NCBI GenBank assembly: GCA_963402885.1
Contig: OY727097.1
Coordinates: 26,901,401 to 26,965,400 of the forward strand
DNA: 64,000 nt
From: Antedon bifida
Taxonomy: Eukaryota > Echinodermata > Crinoidea > Comatulida > Antedonidae
Reading direction: 5' to 3'
Part shown: positions 1 to 13,004 of the stretch, piece after piece
Position numbering within the stretch: the stretch's first letter is position 1
Layout of the letters: each line of letters starts with the position of its first letter
Notes under the pieces: generated by a model
What the model saw: the letters and a program-made list of their open reading frames with translations, nothing else
Told to the model about the DNA's origin: nothing
Database searches by the model: none
Position numbers and translations under genes: made by a program

Positions 1-1
1 T

Positions 2-177
2 GCAAATTTAGCATTCTCGGATCTTCTGCTCGCCATCTGGTGCGCACCTTTTAACTTCCATTTGAAACTCACAGAACACTGGATATTTGGACAAGTTCTT
101 TGTAAAATCATGAACACTGTGATGATGATATCGATGTTCGCATCTGTCAACACGTTGCTGGTTATCTCCATAGACAG
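2..177 (+). CDS. Gene A exon 1 (3' part): prokineticin-receptor-like class A GPCR, TM2 to TM3
   Basis: Reading from base 2 gives 58 codons plus two bases of an Arg codon. The peptide contains ANLAFSD, the TM2 block with the sodium-site Asp, then APF, the W of extracellular loop 1, the TM3 cysteine (VLCKIMNT) that normally pairs with loop 2, and LLVISIDR, the start of DRY. The exon stops at AG before GTAAGA, a good splice donor at 178, in phase 2. Gene B has the same boundary at the same codon. The N-terminus, TM1 and the start lie left of the window. Within class A, LLIANLA..SD, the TM3 serine-rich run and the split DRY codon resemble vertebrate prokineticin receptors (PROKR1/2). Other peptide GPCRs are possible but fit less well. 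Joining to 22595 is inferred from matching phase and the absence of any other candidate exon 2 between. Confidence 0.85.
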
Positions 178-639
178 GTAAGACTCGCTTGTACTACTAA
201 ATTCTAGTTTCATTTTTTGTTGCGTACGTTTCTCGCAAGTTTAGTCTGTTAAGATTATGGGTGTTGCCCTAAACGATATTTCTTTCATCATGATAGTAAT
301 TCATTTCCGCCTAAGAAAGTCTTCCTAATGAAGACCATATACCCGACTTTAGCTAGACCTGGCTTGTCGCCTTTTGCGTAAGAGCGTTAACAGCTATGAT
401 AAACAAGTAGATTCCACTCTGAGTAATTACTGAAAGAAAAAGACGACTACGTGTTCAGTTCTTTGATCATCCTTGATTAATTTAATTCACGATTCACTCA
501 TTTGTAACGTGTTCTCAAAACATAGAATGGATTCACAACCTTGCCTCCAATTTGAGACCACTTTCAGTAGGCCCTAAACCAGATAAACACGGTATGTGGT
601 TTTTCATCAGGAACACTGAAGAAGCACACATTTGACACA

Positions 640-990
640 CATGCCCAATTATCAACTTATGCTTGCACGTCCCATTATTTATTATCAACGTATTAACGCG
701 CGCCCATTATTATCAAGGTATTAACGCGCGCCCATTATAAGCAACGTAATCACGCGGACCCATTATTATTAACTTATGCACGTGTACGCGTCATTATCAG
801 CGTATCTACGCGCACCGCATTTATCAACGTATTTATGCACGCCCATTGTATCAACGTATACACGCGCGCTCTTTTATTATCAACGTATGCACACGCACCC
901 CATTTAGCAACGTATACACGTGCGTCCAATTCTTATAAACGTATGAATGCGCACCCATCATTATCGACGTATGCACGCGCGCGTAAACTA
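640..990. repeat. Degenerate ~28-31-bp minisatellite rich in CG
   Basis: About eleven variants of ATTATCAACGTATTAACGCG plus CGCCC follow one another. The unit is CG-rich against an AT-rich background (repeated ACGCGCGCCC). The open frame at 835-1128 is a by-product of the repeat. Confidence 0.75.
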
Positions 991-1916
991 TATGACGCTT
1001 TATCACTAATGCTTTGTGAAATCACATGTTTAAATAATACTATTTCAAATTGCACTTCGAATCATTGTAACTCCCGGCATACTATTATAGTCACGATTCA
1101 TAAAAGTAAATATGTGTCAATTAGTTAGAATGGATGTACTATTAGTTTTGGAATTTATCTTTGATGTTATTTGATACTCATAATAATATTAGAGTGTTTC
1201 TCTTGTTTATGACTAAATAAACACACGGTTGCCTGCTTATTTAAACTATCAGTTTAAAGATGGAATTTCCAGTCTCAATACCGTTATGTATAGTTCCTAT
1301 CCTTTTATTAAGATTCAATTACGAGAAAAATTGTAGTATGTTGTATGCCTTTTTAACTGTAGTGCAGTGGTTCTGTACCTTGTCTTAACTACCAGTCCAG
1401 TTTCTCTCCCGATACCAGCCCTCATGCTTTTGCTCTCATTAGGATGAGTACTAATGAAATGATCAAAACATTATGCGCATGATCGTTGCTATAAATGATT
1501 ATTCTTACAAACTAATTTAAAACAGAATTCAGACAGATATCATTAAAATATGACACTCATTGACAGGCTTTTAATTATACAATTAGTGTGAAATTAGGCG
1601 GCTTTACAAACTCATATACAGCAATCGATAAAACAGAGTATATGATGATGCAGAGTGGATAATTCCATCACGTAAAGTATAATCAAGTTATAATGAAACA
1701 ATCAAGGAGAAAAGGATTGAACAATCTTGAATAGGTGCTTTTCATTTTATGTACATAGCCGAATTCACTTGAGATAGCATTAATGTTGATTAAAGTCTGT
1801 TTTTTTTTTGCTAACGTTGGCTAACCGTTAGAAGTATACATCATATGCGAACGCTGCTTAGATTGCGTTCATACTGGGATGTTGCTGTTATGGATTAACC
1901 CATTTTGTATAATTTA

Positions 1917-2070
1917 ACAGCCGATTCTCGGTACTGTATCTATTTTCGAAGTATTAAAGAACATTGTGTTTCACATGTATATAGTAATAATTATATAACC
2001 CTTAACCTAACCTTACATGATACAGGCACCACATGTGATATAAATGAAATGCTGTACCAGATATTCCTAT
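1917..2070 (+). mobile_element. Family H element, forward copy
   Basis: The blocks GCCGATTCTCGGTACTGTAT, GATACAGGC and CACATGTGAT reappear in the same order, inverted, at 10545-10705. Its class is unknown; the two copies are diverged. Confidence 0.5.
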
Positions 2071-2987
2071 TATAGGGCCTACATCGGAAATAGATAGTTG
2101 TGGAGATACAGCACTGGGAATCGGGTGTTTTTAGACTTTAGTCTAAGAATTCGTTTGTTCACTCTTCTCTATTAAGGGCTTTAACGGTAATGTAAGAAAA
2201 TAATACATTATGGCTATACTTATCACGTGGTACTACTATCCTAACGTTTAGACGTATGTCTTTCATGTAGGCCTTGTTCACACTATGTTCCGATTATGTG
2301 ATAACCGTGATCTTCGTCTGGTCACACTAGGATGTTCTTAACCGATATCATGATTTTCAAAGACCCCTGGTAATTTTAAAGATTTTGTCATTGTTTTCCT
2401 AATGTTTTGACGTTGGAAAATGAGTTTAGTTTAGGAGTAAGCAGTTTGTTGGCTGAGGAGATACTCGTATTATGTTCATCTCTTAGATCAGCCAGGCCCA
2501 TATCATCAGTTTAGTAATAAAGAATTTAAAACAATAAAGCATACAATGACAGTTTAATCATCTTATAAAAATACTCAGCTGTCCACCATCCTTTACAGCA
2601 GCTGTACTATTACCTTGGCATATCCATTCATGTTCTGGATGATGATGCTGTCACCCGTAAACAGTCCTTCCCAATAATTTCAAAACTCTGAGCGATAATG
2701 TAGCCTACTACTGGAAACCATGCGTACAACCCATAAATCAGGACATTCTGTAATAGGCCTACTTCGTTATTAATCATTCAAATAGTAATATTAATTGGAA
2801 TCAATATAGGCCCAGGATGCAATTATTTTGTCCGTTCTTGAGTCCAAGCGTTCTTGTACTCGGGCCCAGGGTAGGAGAGCCCCGGCCTAAAGACAAAGCT
2901 ATGATATAATAAATGTGAATTGTGTTTTTTCCATTCGGTGACATGTCTTCCACTATATTCACATGAATCTAACGGTCCTTGGTTACT

Positions 2988-3125
2988 TTTGGTTCCTCAC
3001 GCAACGACGTAGGCGCACCGCAAGTGAGTTGACCAATCACAAGCGACAGTTTGGATGATCCATCGCGTTGTGATTGGTCAAATTGTTTGCGGAGCGCTTA
3101 TGTCCTTGCGTTCCAATGGGAACGG
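2988..3125. mobile_element. Family B1 fold-back MITE
   Basis: TTGACCAATCACAAGCGACA faces TTGTGATTGGTCAAA across a central GATGATCCATCGC, flanked by CGCAACG-type words. The outer TGGTTCC end is diverged. Confidence 0.65.
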
Positions 3126-3765
3126 TTTACCGGTACATTTACGACGCTTATGCATCTGTACTATCACAGTACAGTACTTCTTTCCTTACAAATTAAATCC
3201 CCTTTGCCAGCATCATGCTAAATACTTCACCTTTACACCTTAGAATTCACTCATACTGATGAACACAAAGTGCACCGGATTCCCTTGTTTACTTTATTAA
3301 ATAACCGCTTACGCACACAATATACTACAGCTGATGCTCTACGCCATTAAGGGTATTACTGGTTACTTTTGCCTGACCCCCAAAAGACTTGAATGAGGAT
3401 TCCATATATCTACAAAAATAATCTGTTAAATGAGTTTCAATGTGAAACGAATGCAGTAATAGCTGTTAGTAAACTATTGACACTCACAGTATCATATGTT
3501 AATCAAACAAATATATAATGAGCCTGTTCATCGTTGAAAAGTAAGCATCGTCTAATTTAAATAATAGGCCTACTCTTCCCCAAAATATTAAAAATAAATA
3601 AAATCATACATTTAATATGCCATTTGTAATTTTAATCAAGTTATTTACTTTTGTGCTCGCCGAAAAAAAAAATACTTTGCTTATAAAATACAAATAAATT
3701 AACACTTAACACTTAATATAACAACCCATTTAAAAATCCACTGACTTCCAGAAATTGGGCTTCTT

Positions 3766-3917
3766 AAGCTCTGTCTAAACTATATCAAACTTTATGTGAC
3801 GATAAAATGTGATGTGCCAATATGGACATGATGATGTCATATCACTACCATATTTGGCCATATCACTACCATTTGGGAACCTCACACTTTTATGTCAAAC
3901 TAGTTTGATAGTGTTAT
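3766..3917. mobile_element. Family A fold-back MITE (A1)
   Basis: It starts AAGCTCTGTCTAAAC, has GATGTGCCAATATGGACATG and the inverted ATATTTGG..ATCAC core, and fades at GTTTGATAGTGT; the right terminal repeat is lost. Confidence 0.75.
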
Positions 3918-4160
3918 AAGTATAATTTATGGTTTTATTAGTTAAATAATTGCTATGAGTGAAAATAAGTCTCCATGGTTACAAACAACATTGGTTTTCA
4001 GATATTAATTTCTCAAAAATATTGAATTTCAAACCAAATCCGACGGGATTATTGATTTATAATTTTAGTTATTAAAAGTAAATCCGTGCTAGATTTAATC
4101 ATGTTAATACAGCATAATTAAAACGCTGGAAAAGAAAGAACATGGAATACATTAATAATG

Positions 4161-4517
4161 TAGGGGCGTGTGGCGCAGTGGAGTGAGATCGTGATTCGAA
4201 TCTAATTCATGCCCCATTGCTTGTATTCTTAGGCAAAACACTTTAATTACATTTGCCTCTCTCCACCCAAGTGTATAAATGGGTACCGGTTAGATCAAGA
4301 CACAACTTTGCGCTGCATTTATCTGCATTATTATGGGAGTATGTTTCCATGCGTGTTTGATCCAAAAAATGACCGGGGTAATAATGTGCAGCGCACACCT
4401 TACAGCGCATTGAGAGCTTGCTTATATGCGCTAAGAATGAACTATTTGTTAAGCGCCTTTGAGCATGCTTATTCATGAAAAGGGCGCTATATAAATGTTG
4501 TATATTATTATTATTAT
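4161..4517 (+). mobile_element. tRNA-derived SINE with (TTA)n tail
   Basis: The head has a box A match TGGCGCAGTGG (4171) and a box B match GATTCGAATCT about 22 bp later, so the tRNA-related part is shortened. The 3' end reads GGGCGCTATATAAATGTTGT followed by TATTATTATTATTATG, a tail style common in invertebrate tRNA-SINEs. The open frame on the minus strand at 4243-4476 is incidental. Confidence 0.65.
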
Positions 4518-4828
4518 GATAATAAAATTATGAATAATTTTTACAAAGTATACTCAACAATTGTATCAGAATATTATTATTATTTAATAATTCAATAACT
4601 GTCGGCATACAGTTGATCGAATTAAAAATACTGGTTACTGAGTATTGTGTTTAGTGACGCCGCGGTAAATGATGCCTGTTATTGTTAATGATTGTCTTGT
4701 CATACTATAATCTTTATGTAAATTAACAATGAATATATACATAAATTAGAATAAATTATCAATTCAATCGAGGGACTTACTAATAAAGTATCTTCTTAAC
4801 AATGGAATATTTTGATTAATAATCAAAT

Positions 4829-5176
4829 ATAATAGAACCGTAATAAGGGAACCCGACATAGTGTCTCTTTAATAGAGGTGTCTCCTCTGAATAGATGGTT
4901 TGCCGAAATATTAATACCATTCTCCTTTATTTTTCACGGAAATGTGTCCCTGAATAGGGATTTCCCAAATGAGGGCTACTATGCTGTTAGGCCTATAAGC
5001 CTAAACGGTGGAATAGAATATATAGAATATATAATAGAACTATGTTAAGGGGACCCGACAAAATGTCCCTTTAATAGAGGTGTTTTCTGAATAAAGGTTT
5101 GCCGAAATGTTAATACCATATTTCCCCTTTATTTTTTCACGGGAATGTGTCTCTGAATAGGGATCTCCCAAAGGAG
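4829..5176. repeat. Two direct copies of a ~150-bp sequence, ~200 bp apart
   Basis: Both copies contain GGGAACCCGACA or GGGGACCCGACA, TTTAATAGAGGTGT, TTTGCCGAAAT.TTAATACCAT, CACGG.AATGTGT and CTGAATAGGGAT in order (4829-4975 and 5028-5176). This may be a tandem duplication or two insertions. Confidence 0.7.
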
Positions 5177-5323
5177 AGTAAATTACTTAACAGATATTTT
5201 GTTTTTTTAACCATAAAAAGAATATTTCATATTGTATATGTGAAGCTTGTTGATTTGCTTTTTGATTAGGAGACAAGATATTTTATTTAATCATATGATA
5301 TTGTAATTCTAGTTTCACGTCTG

Positions 5324-5516
5324 TGATGACATCATATCACTACCATATTTGAGCATATCACTACCATATTTGGACATTTCACTACCATTATTTGGGCACA
5401 TCACACTTTTTTTGTTAAACTAGTTTGAAAGTGATACAGAGCTGTTTAATTATAGTGACAAGATATTGATGTGGCACTTCACACTTTTTTTGGTCAAACT
5501 AGTGTAGACAGAGCTT
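5324..5516. mobile_element. Family A MITE (A2), rearranged
   Basis: Three ACTACCAT units in a row precede CACATCACACTTTTTTTGTT, then a second CACACTTTTTTTGGTCAAACT block ends GTGTAGACAGAGCTT. It looks like two right halves joined, without a normal left end. Confidence 0.65.
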
Positions 5517-6100
5517 AACATCGGTAAAGTTGATTTTTGAGACGTAAAGACAGTCACAGTTCTAAGGTTGTTGCTCCCGTATATTCACAAAATATTTGCT
5601 TACGGTATTAAAAACATCAATGCATATAATATAGACAAACAAACAATTACAGTACAGCTGCTAAATTTGAAAACTAACGTGTTTGATGGTCAGTTTCTGC
5701 GTCTGATGGTGACGCGATGATGACGCAAGTTATGGTGAAATGCCTCAACCACGTATGGCCGCCGAAAGCGTAATTTAATAAGAATTTTTACATTAAATTC
5801 TGTCATGTCGAAATTATGATTATTAAAAAAGCATTTGATCTTTTGAAAAATTATTAATATTATAGCGAACTCTAAGCCGTGGTCACTTAGCAGATTGTGG
5901 TATTATTGAATTTTATTTTCACAGTGCACATTAGCAAAATATACAGAACAAATTCAGAATAAAAAAAAAATCCTTATAGCTTCATGTTAGGTAAACTCAT
6001 AGTGATAATAATTTGTAGTAGTTCAAAGTAGGTCTATGTAATGGAATTACGTATATAGAAATATGACGTAATGTTGCCGAATAATTTGGAAAAAAAAATC

Positions 6101-6566
6101 GGATTCGAACCTATGAATTCTAACTCACCAAGGTAGTATGACTGCGTCGGGGAGTCACATGTAGAAATATGATGTAAATGTAAGTTTTACCAAATATCGG
6201 TACATTAAACAAAATCGGATTCGAACCTATCAGTTCCAACTCACCAAGGTAGTATGACTGCGTCGGGGAGTCACATGCAGAAATATGATGTAAATGTAAG
6301 TTTTACCAAATATCGGTACATTAAACAAAATCGGATTCGAACCTATCAGTTCCAACTCACCAAGGCAGTATGACTGCGTCGGGGAGTCACGTGTAGAAAT
6401 ATGATGTAAATGTAAGTTTTACCAAATATCGGTACATTAAACAAAATCGGATTCGAACCTATCAGTTCCAAATCACCAAGGTAGTATAACTGCGTCGGGG
6501 AGTCACATGTAGAAATATGATGTAAATGTAAGTTTTACCAACTATCGGTACATTAAAAAAAAAATC
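6101..6566. repeat. 116-bp tandem satellite with a tRNA-like segment, four units
   Basis: GGATTCGAACCTAT starts units at 6101, 6217, 6333 and 6449, exactly 116 bp apart, and a diverged fifth start is near 6567. A decayed part-unit precedes the array (TAGAAATATGACGTAATG, 6055). On the minus strand each unit reads GGTTCGAATCC, a good box B, preceded by CTTGGTGAG, so the unit may descend from a tRNA or tRNA-SINE. Units differ at only a few bases, so the array is young. Confidence 0.85.
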
Positions 6567-7280
6567 AGATTCGAATTGAATGACCTGTAAATCACTAACG
6601 GACGACTTTAACAACGGCAAGAAGCGTCCGTTCATATATTTTGTCGGAAAAACTTCCAGCCAATCAGAGCTGAGGAAAGCCGCTAGTTTGGATTTACATT
6701 AATAGCCATTATACCTAACTATTTTTACCTTCTTATTTTAAGTGTTTTTGTTTCCTTGTTTTGCCCTGCATATGCTTTTTCCTCCAAGATGTGACCTGGG
6801 ATGATTGTAATGTTATATTGTTATGTTTATTGTTTATTTGAAATAAAGAATTATTTTATTACTTCTTGTATACATTATTGCTGTTCAGGGTAATGTGCTC
6901 ATAACATTTTGTATGTTTCATTACGGGTTTATGGTTTCCCATGGTGGGTGCGAAGTATATTACAGCATGAATGAAGAAATTGCATTCTTTTTATTGAACG
7001 TTTTCCATGAAATTCGGTCATCATGGACGAGTTAATAATTTGAAACTATTCATCCTGGGATTAAATCCCGGGGGGAATGTGTAACCAATTACTGCTAATC
7101 AAAGATTTAACATTTTACAGGAATGACCTAAATTGTGATTAGCTAGTAAATCTATCCCTAAATATGTAGTGATATTTTTGTTAGCATTTTGAATAACAAT
7201 TTGAAATGTAGGCCTATTTTGAAGTAATATATAGTGCAAATGTTAATTTATCTGTCTATCTGTGACACCTTTCAAACTTA

Positions 7281-7444
7281 AAGCTCTGTCTACACTATCA
7301 AACTTTATGCGACAATAAAATGTGATGTGCCCATATATGGACATGATTATGTCATAGCACTACCATATTTGAGCACATCACTACCATATTTGGGCACATC
7401 ACACGTTTTTTTTAAAAACTACTTTGATAGTGTAGACAGAGCTT
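7281..7444. mobile_element. Family A MITE (A3), the most complete copy
   Basis: The left end AAGCTCTGTCTACACTATC and right end GATAGTGTAGACAGAGCTT are inverted repeats. The inside is itself palindromic (GATGTGCCCATATATGG facing ATATTTGGGCACATC). TA stands on both sides, consistent with a TA or TTA/TAA target. Confidence 0.85.
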
Positions 7445-7563
7445 TATAGTGACAAAAAAATGGATGTGCCCATATATGGATACGATGACGTCATATCACT
7501 AACATATTTGAACACATCAAACTTTTTTTTATCAAACTAGTTTTGATAGTGTAGACAGAGCTT
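7445..7563. mobile_element. Family A MITE (A4), truncated, abutting A3
   Basis: It lacks the left end, starting TATAGTGACAAAAAAATGGATG, but keeps the full right end GTGTAGACAGAGCTT. It begins where A3 stops, so the pair shares a terminus. It contains TGACGTCA. Confidence 0.8.
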
Positions 7564-9124
7564 TGTACATTATTTTTCAACATAGATACAATTTAAGTTT
7601 CCTCTAATGACTTATACCTCTAATTACGACTATTTTCTTATGACCCGGATTGAAAAATATTTATATTTTTGTTGAGTGCTTAATGAAACCCCACAAAATT
7701 ATGATATAATATTGAAAATATAAATCGAACGATTGATTGATTGATTGAAAATATGTATAATTAGTGGCAGATAACATGATTGTTTAACTAAATGTAATTA
7801 CCTTATATGGGACTGTTTCTACTACATATCCTTACACACTGTATACAAACTACGATATTAAATAATTATCCTTATAATATACTATAATTATCGAACCGCC
7901 CTTTTGTTTTGTTTTCTGGCCATTTGCCGTACATAGCTATTAGTCTATACAGAAATAAAGCACAAACCCACACACATACATACAAATATAATAGATGTTT
8001 TTGTAGGCGTTACAAAGTGCTTGAGGAGACAGGTGAATGTGTGATGAACCTAGGCTATCTTATGATATATGATCGTGAATTATCCAATGTATTTACGTAT
8101 TATATTATATTTTTATATTACCAAACCTGGCGAAAATGAAGCAACAGTGTCTGAGCTTTTTTAAATTAAAAAGCAATTATATTTTCTGGCCTAATCAAAA
8201 TCATTGAATTAAGAAAAAGTTTTGAGTACTATTTATCTATTTGTTGGTCCATTGTGTTTAGTTTTGTTCTTCGTTTACGAGAAAGTGTCCACTTAATACC
8301 GTATGAGGTGTATTAAGCCTTATCCTAAATACAATCGTCATACACCAATTCATGTGACCAATAGTTGGATACGGTACGCTTAGAGAATCGTATGTTCCCG
8401 TCAATGCAATACTAAATCAATCAATCACTAAGTCCAACGATTATGATAATTATAATAATCATAATGATTCTACTACAGTACTTGTAAGCACCTACTCGTA
8501 ACTTGGAGTACATAGAAGAAGTTTACGAATCACATGATATAATGTGCGTTATATTAATCATACGAACGTTGAATGCTACTTGAATTAACGTAATGTAGTT
8601 TGGGAGATATGTTATTTGATGCCCTAAAAATGTGTCACTTAAAGGTATGGAAGGCTTACATCTTGGCGTAACTAAAGCTACATTTACACCTTGAAATGGA
8701 ACACGGCGCCGTTCAATTCTGTATGTTTGCTTTTACATTATTTACCAACACGAAACAGTCTTCCATTTTGTGTTAAGCCCTGTCTACACTGATAAGATAA
8801 CTTTATTTCGTCTACAAATCAAGTGGAAATAATGGTGCTTTTTCTCATACAAAGTTAAAACATTAACGGAAAAACAAAATAATAACAAAGCAATTCTAAT
8901 CCTGAAGTTATCGACATCAATATCAAGAAAAAAGTCAAATCATCGACAAAATAGAAAAATAAATTATCTACTTCCCTTGCGGTTGTACTGCATTATACTG
9001 GAGGGAACAAGGAGCGAATATATTTGTTTTTGTTTTAAAAAGTCTCATCCTACCGATTTAATTGGTCAATTATAACCTGATGAAGGGGGTGGGAGATATC
9101 CAAAACAATGCGACTATAATTTTT

Positions 9125-9229
9125 CTATCAAACTTTATGTGACAAAAATGTGATGTGCCCATGTATGGACATGATGATGTCATATCACTACCATATTTGG
9201 GCATATCACATTTGTTTTGATAGTGTAGC
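9125..9229. mobile_element. Family A MITE (A5), ends lost
   Basis: It runs CTATCAAACTTTATGTGAC to TTTTGATAGTGTAG with the standard GATGTGCCCATGTATGGACA core; both AAGCTCTGTC ends are missing. Confidence 0.75.
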
Positions 9230-9489
9230 GTTACGGAGTGTGAATTCAGCTTTACGTTGTCTATTTTAAGTACGTGAAACATCGCGAGCGGGGAATTACA
9301 TCTTAGTAGTATAGTTAATTAGTGACGTAACCAGTTATGATGTAAAATGTTGGTGACGACAGTGATAAATCACAAATGGTTAATCAAAAACTCTAGAAAG
9401 ACCCGAACCCCTCCCATTATTATTCTTGCTGGTTCCGCCCTAGACTTGCCCCAAGTCTGTATTTATTGTCTTTTTTATGTTAGTCCACC

Positions 9490-9525
9490 AGTCGACGTTT
9501 CGATTTTTGTCTGAAGCTCAAGTAG
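9490..9525. mobile_element. Possible Penelope-like element fragment
   Basis: GTCGACGTTTCGATTTTTGTCTGAAGC resembles the GTTTCG..CTGAAG end motif seen at the edges of Penelope-like retroelements. Short and uncertain. Confidence 0.25.
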
Positions 9526-10544
9526 TATACGTATGAAACGCCATATGTGACAAAATATTTATCACAAATAAGAACACAAATAAGATTTAATCATGTATTT
9601 TACCGCCATTTTATATTTTTACATTTTAATTAACATCGTATCTAAAATAATACTGAATTCAAGTATCTTATTATGTAAATATACCTGTATTTTAACTACT
9701 TTAAACACTTTTAATTGTCACAAATGTACTTATATGTATATAATATATTCATCACTGAGAATTTAAATGAACGTGAGAATAACTCACACAAGACAAAAAA
9801 AAATCTTTTTACTAATATTAAGTCAAAATCCAGACTAGTTCCGCCCCTGATCCAACTTGCTTGTCCAGATCTCATACCAAGTTATGATTTCTAGTCGGGT
9901 ATGTTTCTTGTCAGATGTATGTATTATTTGCCATCTTGTATGCCTATATTATTTATTAGTGGTAATTAAATATTGTTATCTTTACTAAAATTTGTAGTTA
10001 CCATGGAGACTGCACGATTTATCGGGAATCCAAAATACATAAAAAAATAACATTGACCTACTTTTTCCATTTTTTTCTTTCAACATTTTTAGTCGTGTTT
10101 ATTGATCACAAATTTTATTGAACATATTTTTTTATGTATAAAATTTTATATGACATTGATTTTCTATTCGCATTTTATAATTATCTAAACTTCACAATGA
10201 AGGTACAGTAGATGGCCATTTTATTCACTGTTTTTTTTTATGTATTATTGAACCAAATTTGTAAATGTGGTGGAAATTCTTACTTTGTTCGGGTTGATTT
10301 TTACAATCGTTTTATGGGCCATGGATTTTTCCCTTACATCTGTATCATCACACAACATATTGATTAAAGATGTTATTAAAATAATATTGTGTATATATTA
10401 ACCACAACAATGAGTACTGTGAATAAAAAAATATTTAAAAAAATAGGTATTGAGACATATTAAACATGATTGACAAGATAGTAGAACACCCGTATCATGG
10501 CTGTCTCAACATTTCATTCATGTCATTGGCAAACTTCGTAATAC

Positions 10545-10705
10545 AGCATCACATGTGTTAATCACATATGGCGCCTGTATCGTGAAAGGTTTCGTTAAAG
10601 GTTGGTTAGTATCTATGATACAGACGTTATAATATTAAATACATGTGATCCTGTATCACGGAATTTGCCTATATGAAACAAATACAGTACCGAGAATCGG
10701 CTAGT
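10545..10705 (-). mobile_element. Family H element, reverse copy
   Basis: It is the inverted counterpart of 1917-2070, sharing ATACAGTACCGAGAATCGGC, GATACAGRC-type and CACATGTG words in reverse order. Confidence 0.5.
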
Positions 10706-11581
10706 TATAGGTTTGAACTACGGTAAGTCATATAAGATTATGTAATTTATTATTTACAATGTCCGTGTTAGTAGGCCTATATACTATATAGTTTTAATAA
10801 TATAATTTCAATAGTTGTGGAACCAGAATCATTCAATGTTGGTTAAGATTGTTTTTGTAACATACACACAGAGGTGCGAGGTATAATATTTAGTTTGCCC
10901 CAATATTTGTCGATAAGTTTCCGATTAATAATTGTTGAGGTTATCCGACATGAAGGTCAGGAAATTTCACATAAAAATGGATTAAATATGTTATTTAGAT
11001 TTTCAGCATAGCACTCAACGGCTTACTTGCAAACTGAGTCGTGCCTGTGGTGGAACATACCATTTTATTTGATTTATCGCCGATAACTGTTAACATAAAA
11101 CTCACTACATGAAAATGAAGTGTTTAAAAGCTATTTTATAATTAGAAGTAAGTTAGATGAGGCAATTTGACGAGAAGCGCTTGCATTATTATAAATGTGA
11201 CTGACACTTATTATCGGATAATATACTGGGTGTATCAAGATATTTTATGTGATAGACAGACCCCCAGGGGAGATCAAGACTGAAATAATGATGTTTAGAA
11301 TATTATTTCCATATTATTATGTTATTTTCATGTTATGTCGTCTTTGCTTTAAATGTCGAATGATTCTTCTCGTCGTCTTTCTGGTAAGTGTGTTATCGCG
11401 CGTCAAAAATGCTCGTTCCGTGTCCGGGTTAAACTGCTGCCGGCTAGCTCCTTTCAGCTGAGACAAACTTCGTTGAAATACGTCTCAGTTCCAAGAATAT
11501 ATTCTTAACCTGAGACCGCCTGAATGTTGTCGCCTCAGAGAGACAATAACAAATGATTAAGAAAGGGGACAAAATCGTGTA

Positions 11582-11714
11582 AAGCTCTGTCTACACTATA
11601 AAATTGGTTTGACAAAGCAAGTGTGCCCAAATATGGTAGTGATATGACATCATCATGTCAATATGAGCACATCACATTTTTTTCGCATAAAGTTTTATAG
11701 TGTAGACAGAGCTT
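11582..11714. mobile_element. Family A MITE (A6), near-complete
   Basis: Ends are AAGCTCTGTCTACACTATA and TATAGTGTAGACAGAGCTT, with a compact core TGTGCCCAAATATGG..ATGACATCATCATG..GAGCACATCAC. It is in the opposite orientation to A3. Confidence 0.85.
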
Positions 11715-11881
11715 AAGACGAAGAAAGACTTTGATTATCATAGTTGCTTTGTAGCTGACGAAAATATTTTGCCTAATAGATAATTCCATCATAAACACGA
11801 AGAAGAAATGTATGTATGTACGACGCCTTCATTTGCTCTCCATTAAACAATGTATTTGAAGACCTTAATGCCTAATTGCTT

Positions 11882-12235
11882 TAAAGATGTATTGTCCCCC
11901 TAAAAAAATATTTTGTTTCATTTATGTTGTTGAATATGCCATTTTAATGTCACATAATAGTTATCCTCTTTGACTAAAAATTGGGCCGAAAAAAAATGTA
12001 TTTACCTGAAAAATCAGTAATTTAAAGAAAAAAATAATCAAATTGGCTGCCAGCCAATGGTTTTTGGTTGAATTTAACCGTTTATTTTGTCATTATATAA
12101 GTGAAAAACTAATTTTTTCCCAATTTTTTTTTCTACGAAAGTGATTAACTTTATTAAAACTACAGAATAACCTATCCAAAGTTTGATTTTATTAATCTTC
12201 ATTTTTCATGTTTTTGGGGGATAATACATCTTTAA
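11882..12235. mobile_element. Family C MITE, copy 1
   Basis: It begins TTAAAGATGTATTGTCCCCC and ends GGGGGATAATACATCTTTAA, a terminal inverted repeat of about 20 bp. Inside are CACATAATAGTTATC, AAAATTGGGCCG and a TGGCTGCCAGCCAA palindrome. Confidence 0.8.
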
Positions 12236-12784
12236 CGTATAACATTTTTGTTTTTCTCTTTTACAACCCAACTTGTTCCTCGTCGTCTTCGCTCCTCTGA
12301 CAAATCATTGTTTGTTTCCGCACTTAAGACTTAAGATGAACACACTTTTTCCTTTATTTCATCCTTTAAAACAAACTCCCACCTTTTGTCAACCATTCAC
12401 CCAACTTTGATTCATTTAAAATTATTTTAAAAACTCATTTATTTAGCGAAATTCAAGATACAATACTACTGGCGCAATATTCTATCATTATTATTACAAT
12501 TGCCTTGTATTTTTATTTGGTATTTCTTTGTTAAAAATAAAATTCAGATAGTTATACCATCATTAGAACACTAGGTGATACTAAGTCTTCTTTCCATTTA
12601 TATAATAATATGAATCCATACAAAAATAATATTCGAAATATACTTGTCCAAACAAAAAAAGTATAAAATCAGATGACAATTAACACTAACAACCTTGGTA
12701 GCAAGTATGGTTTCGTTTTTTGTTTAATCCTTAGTCGGTCTTCATGTAGGCTTATTAGTAATGCACTAATTAAGTACAGGCCTA

Positions 12785-13004
12785 TTAAAGATGTATTGTG
12801 CCCCAATATCATGAAAAATAAAAATTTATAAAATCAGACTTTTAGCACATTTTACAGTTTTAATGAAGTTATTCTGTTCCAGGGGGAAAAAACGAAAACA
12901 ACAATGATTTTTCGATCCAATTTTTGGTCAAAGTGAATAACTATATTATGTGACATTAAAATTAATAATAATTTTTTTCAGGGGACAATATATACATCTT
13001 TAAA
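12785..13004. mobile_element. Family C MITE, copy 2 (short)
   Basis: Ends TTAAAGATGTATTGTGCCCC and GGGGACAATATATACATCTTTAA. The inner blocks lie in the reverse order to copy 1, so it is inverted and has lost the middle. Confidence 0.75.

Noticed and set aside
1990-2020. Telomere-like CCCTTAACCTAACC
   Set aside because: Only two imperfect units; no array.
6101-6566. Functional tRNA genes in the 116-bp units
   Set aside because: Acceptor and anticodon arms cannot be paired convincingly by eye; kept only as tRNA-like satellite.
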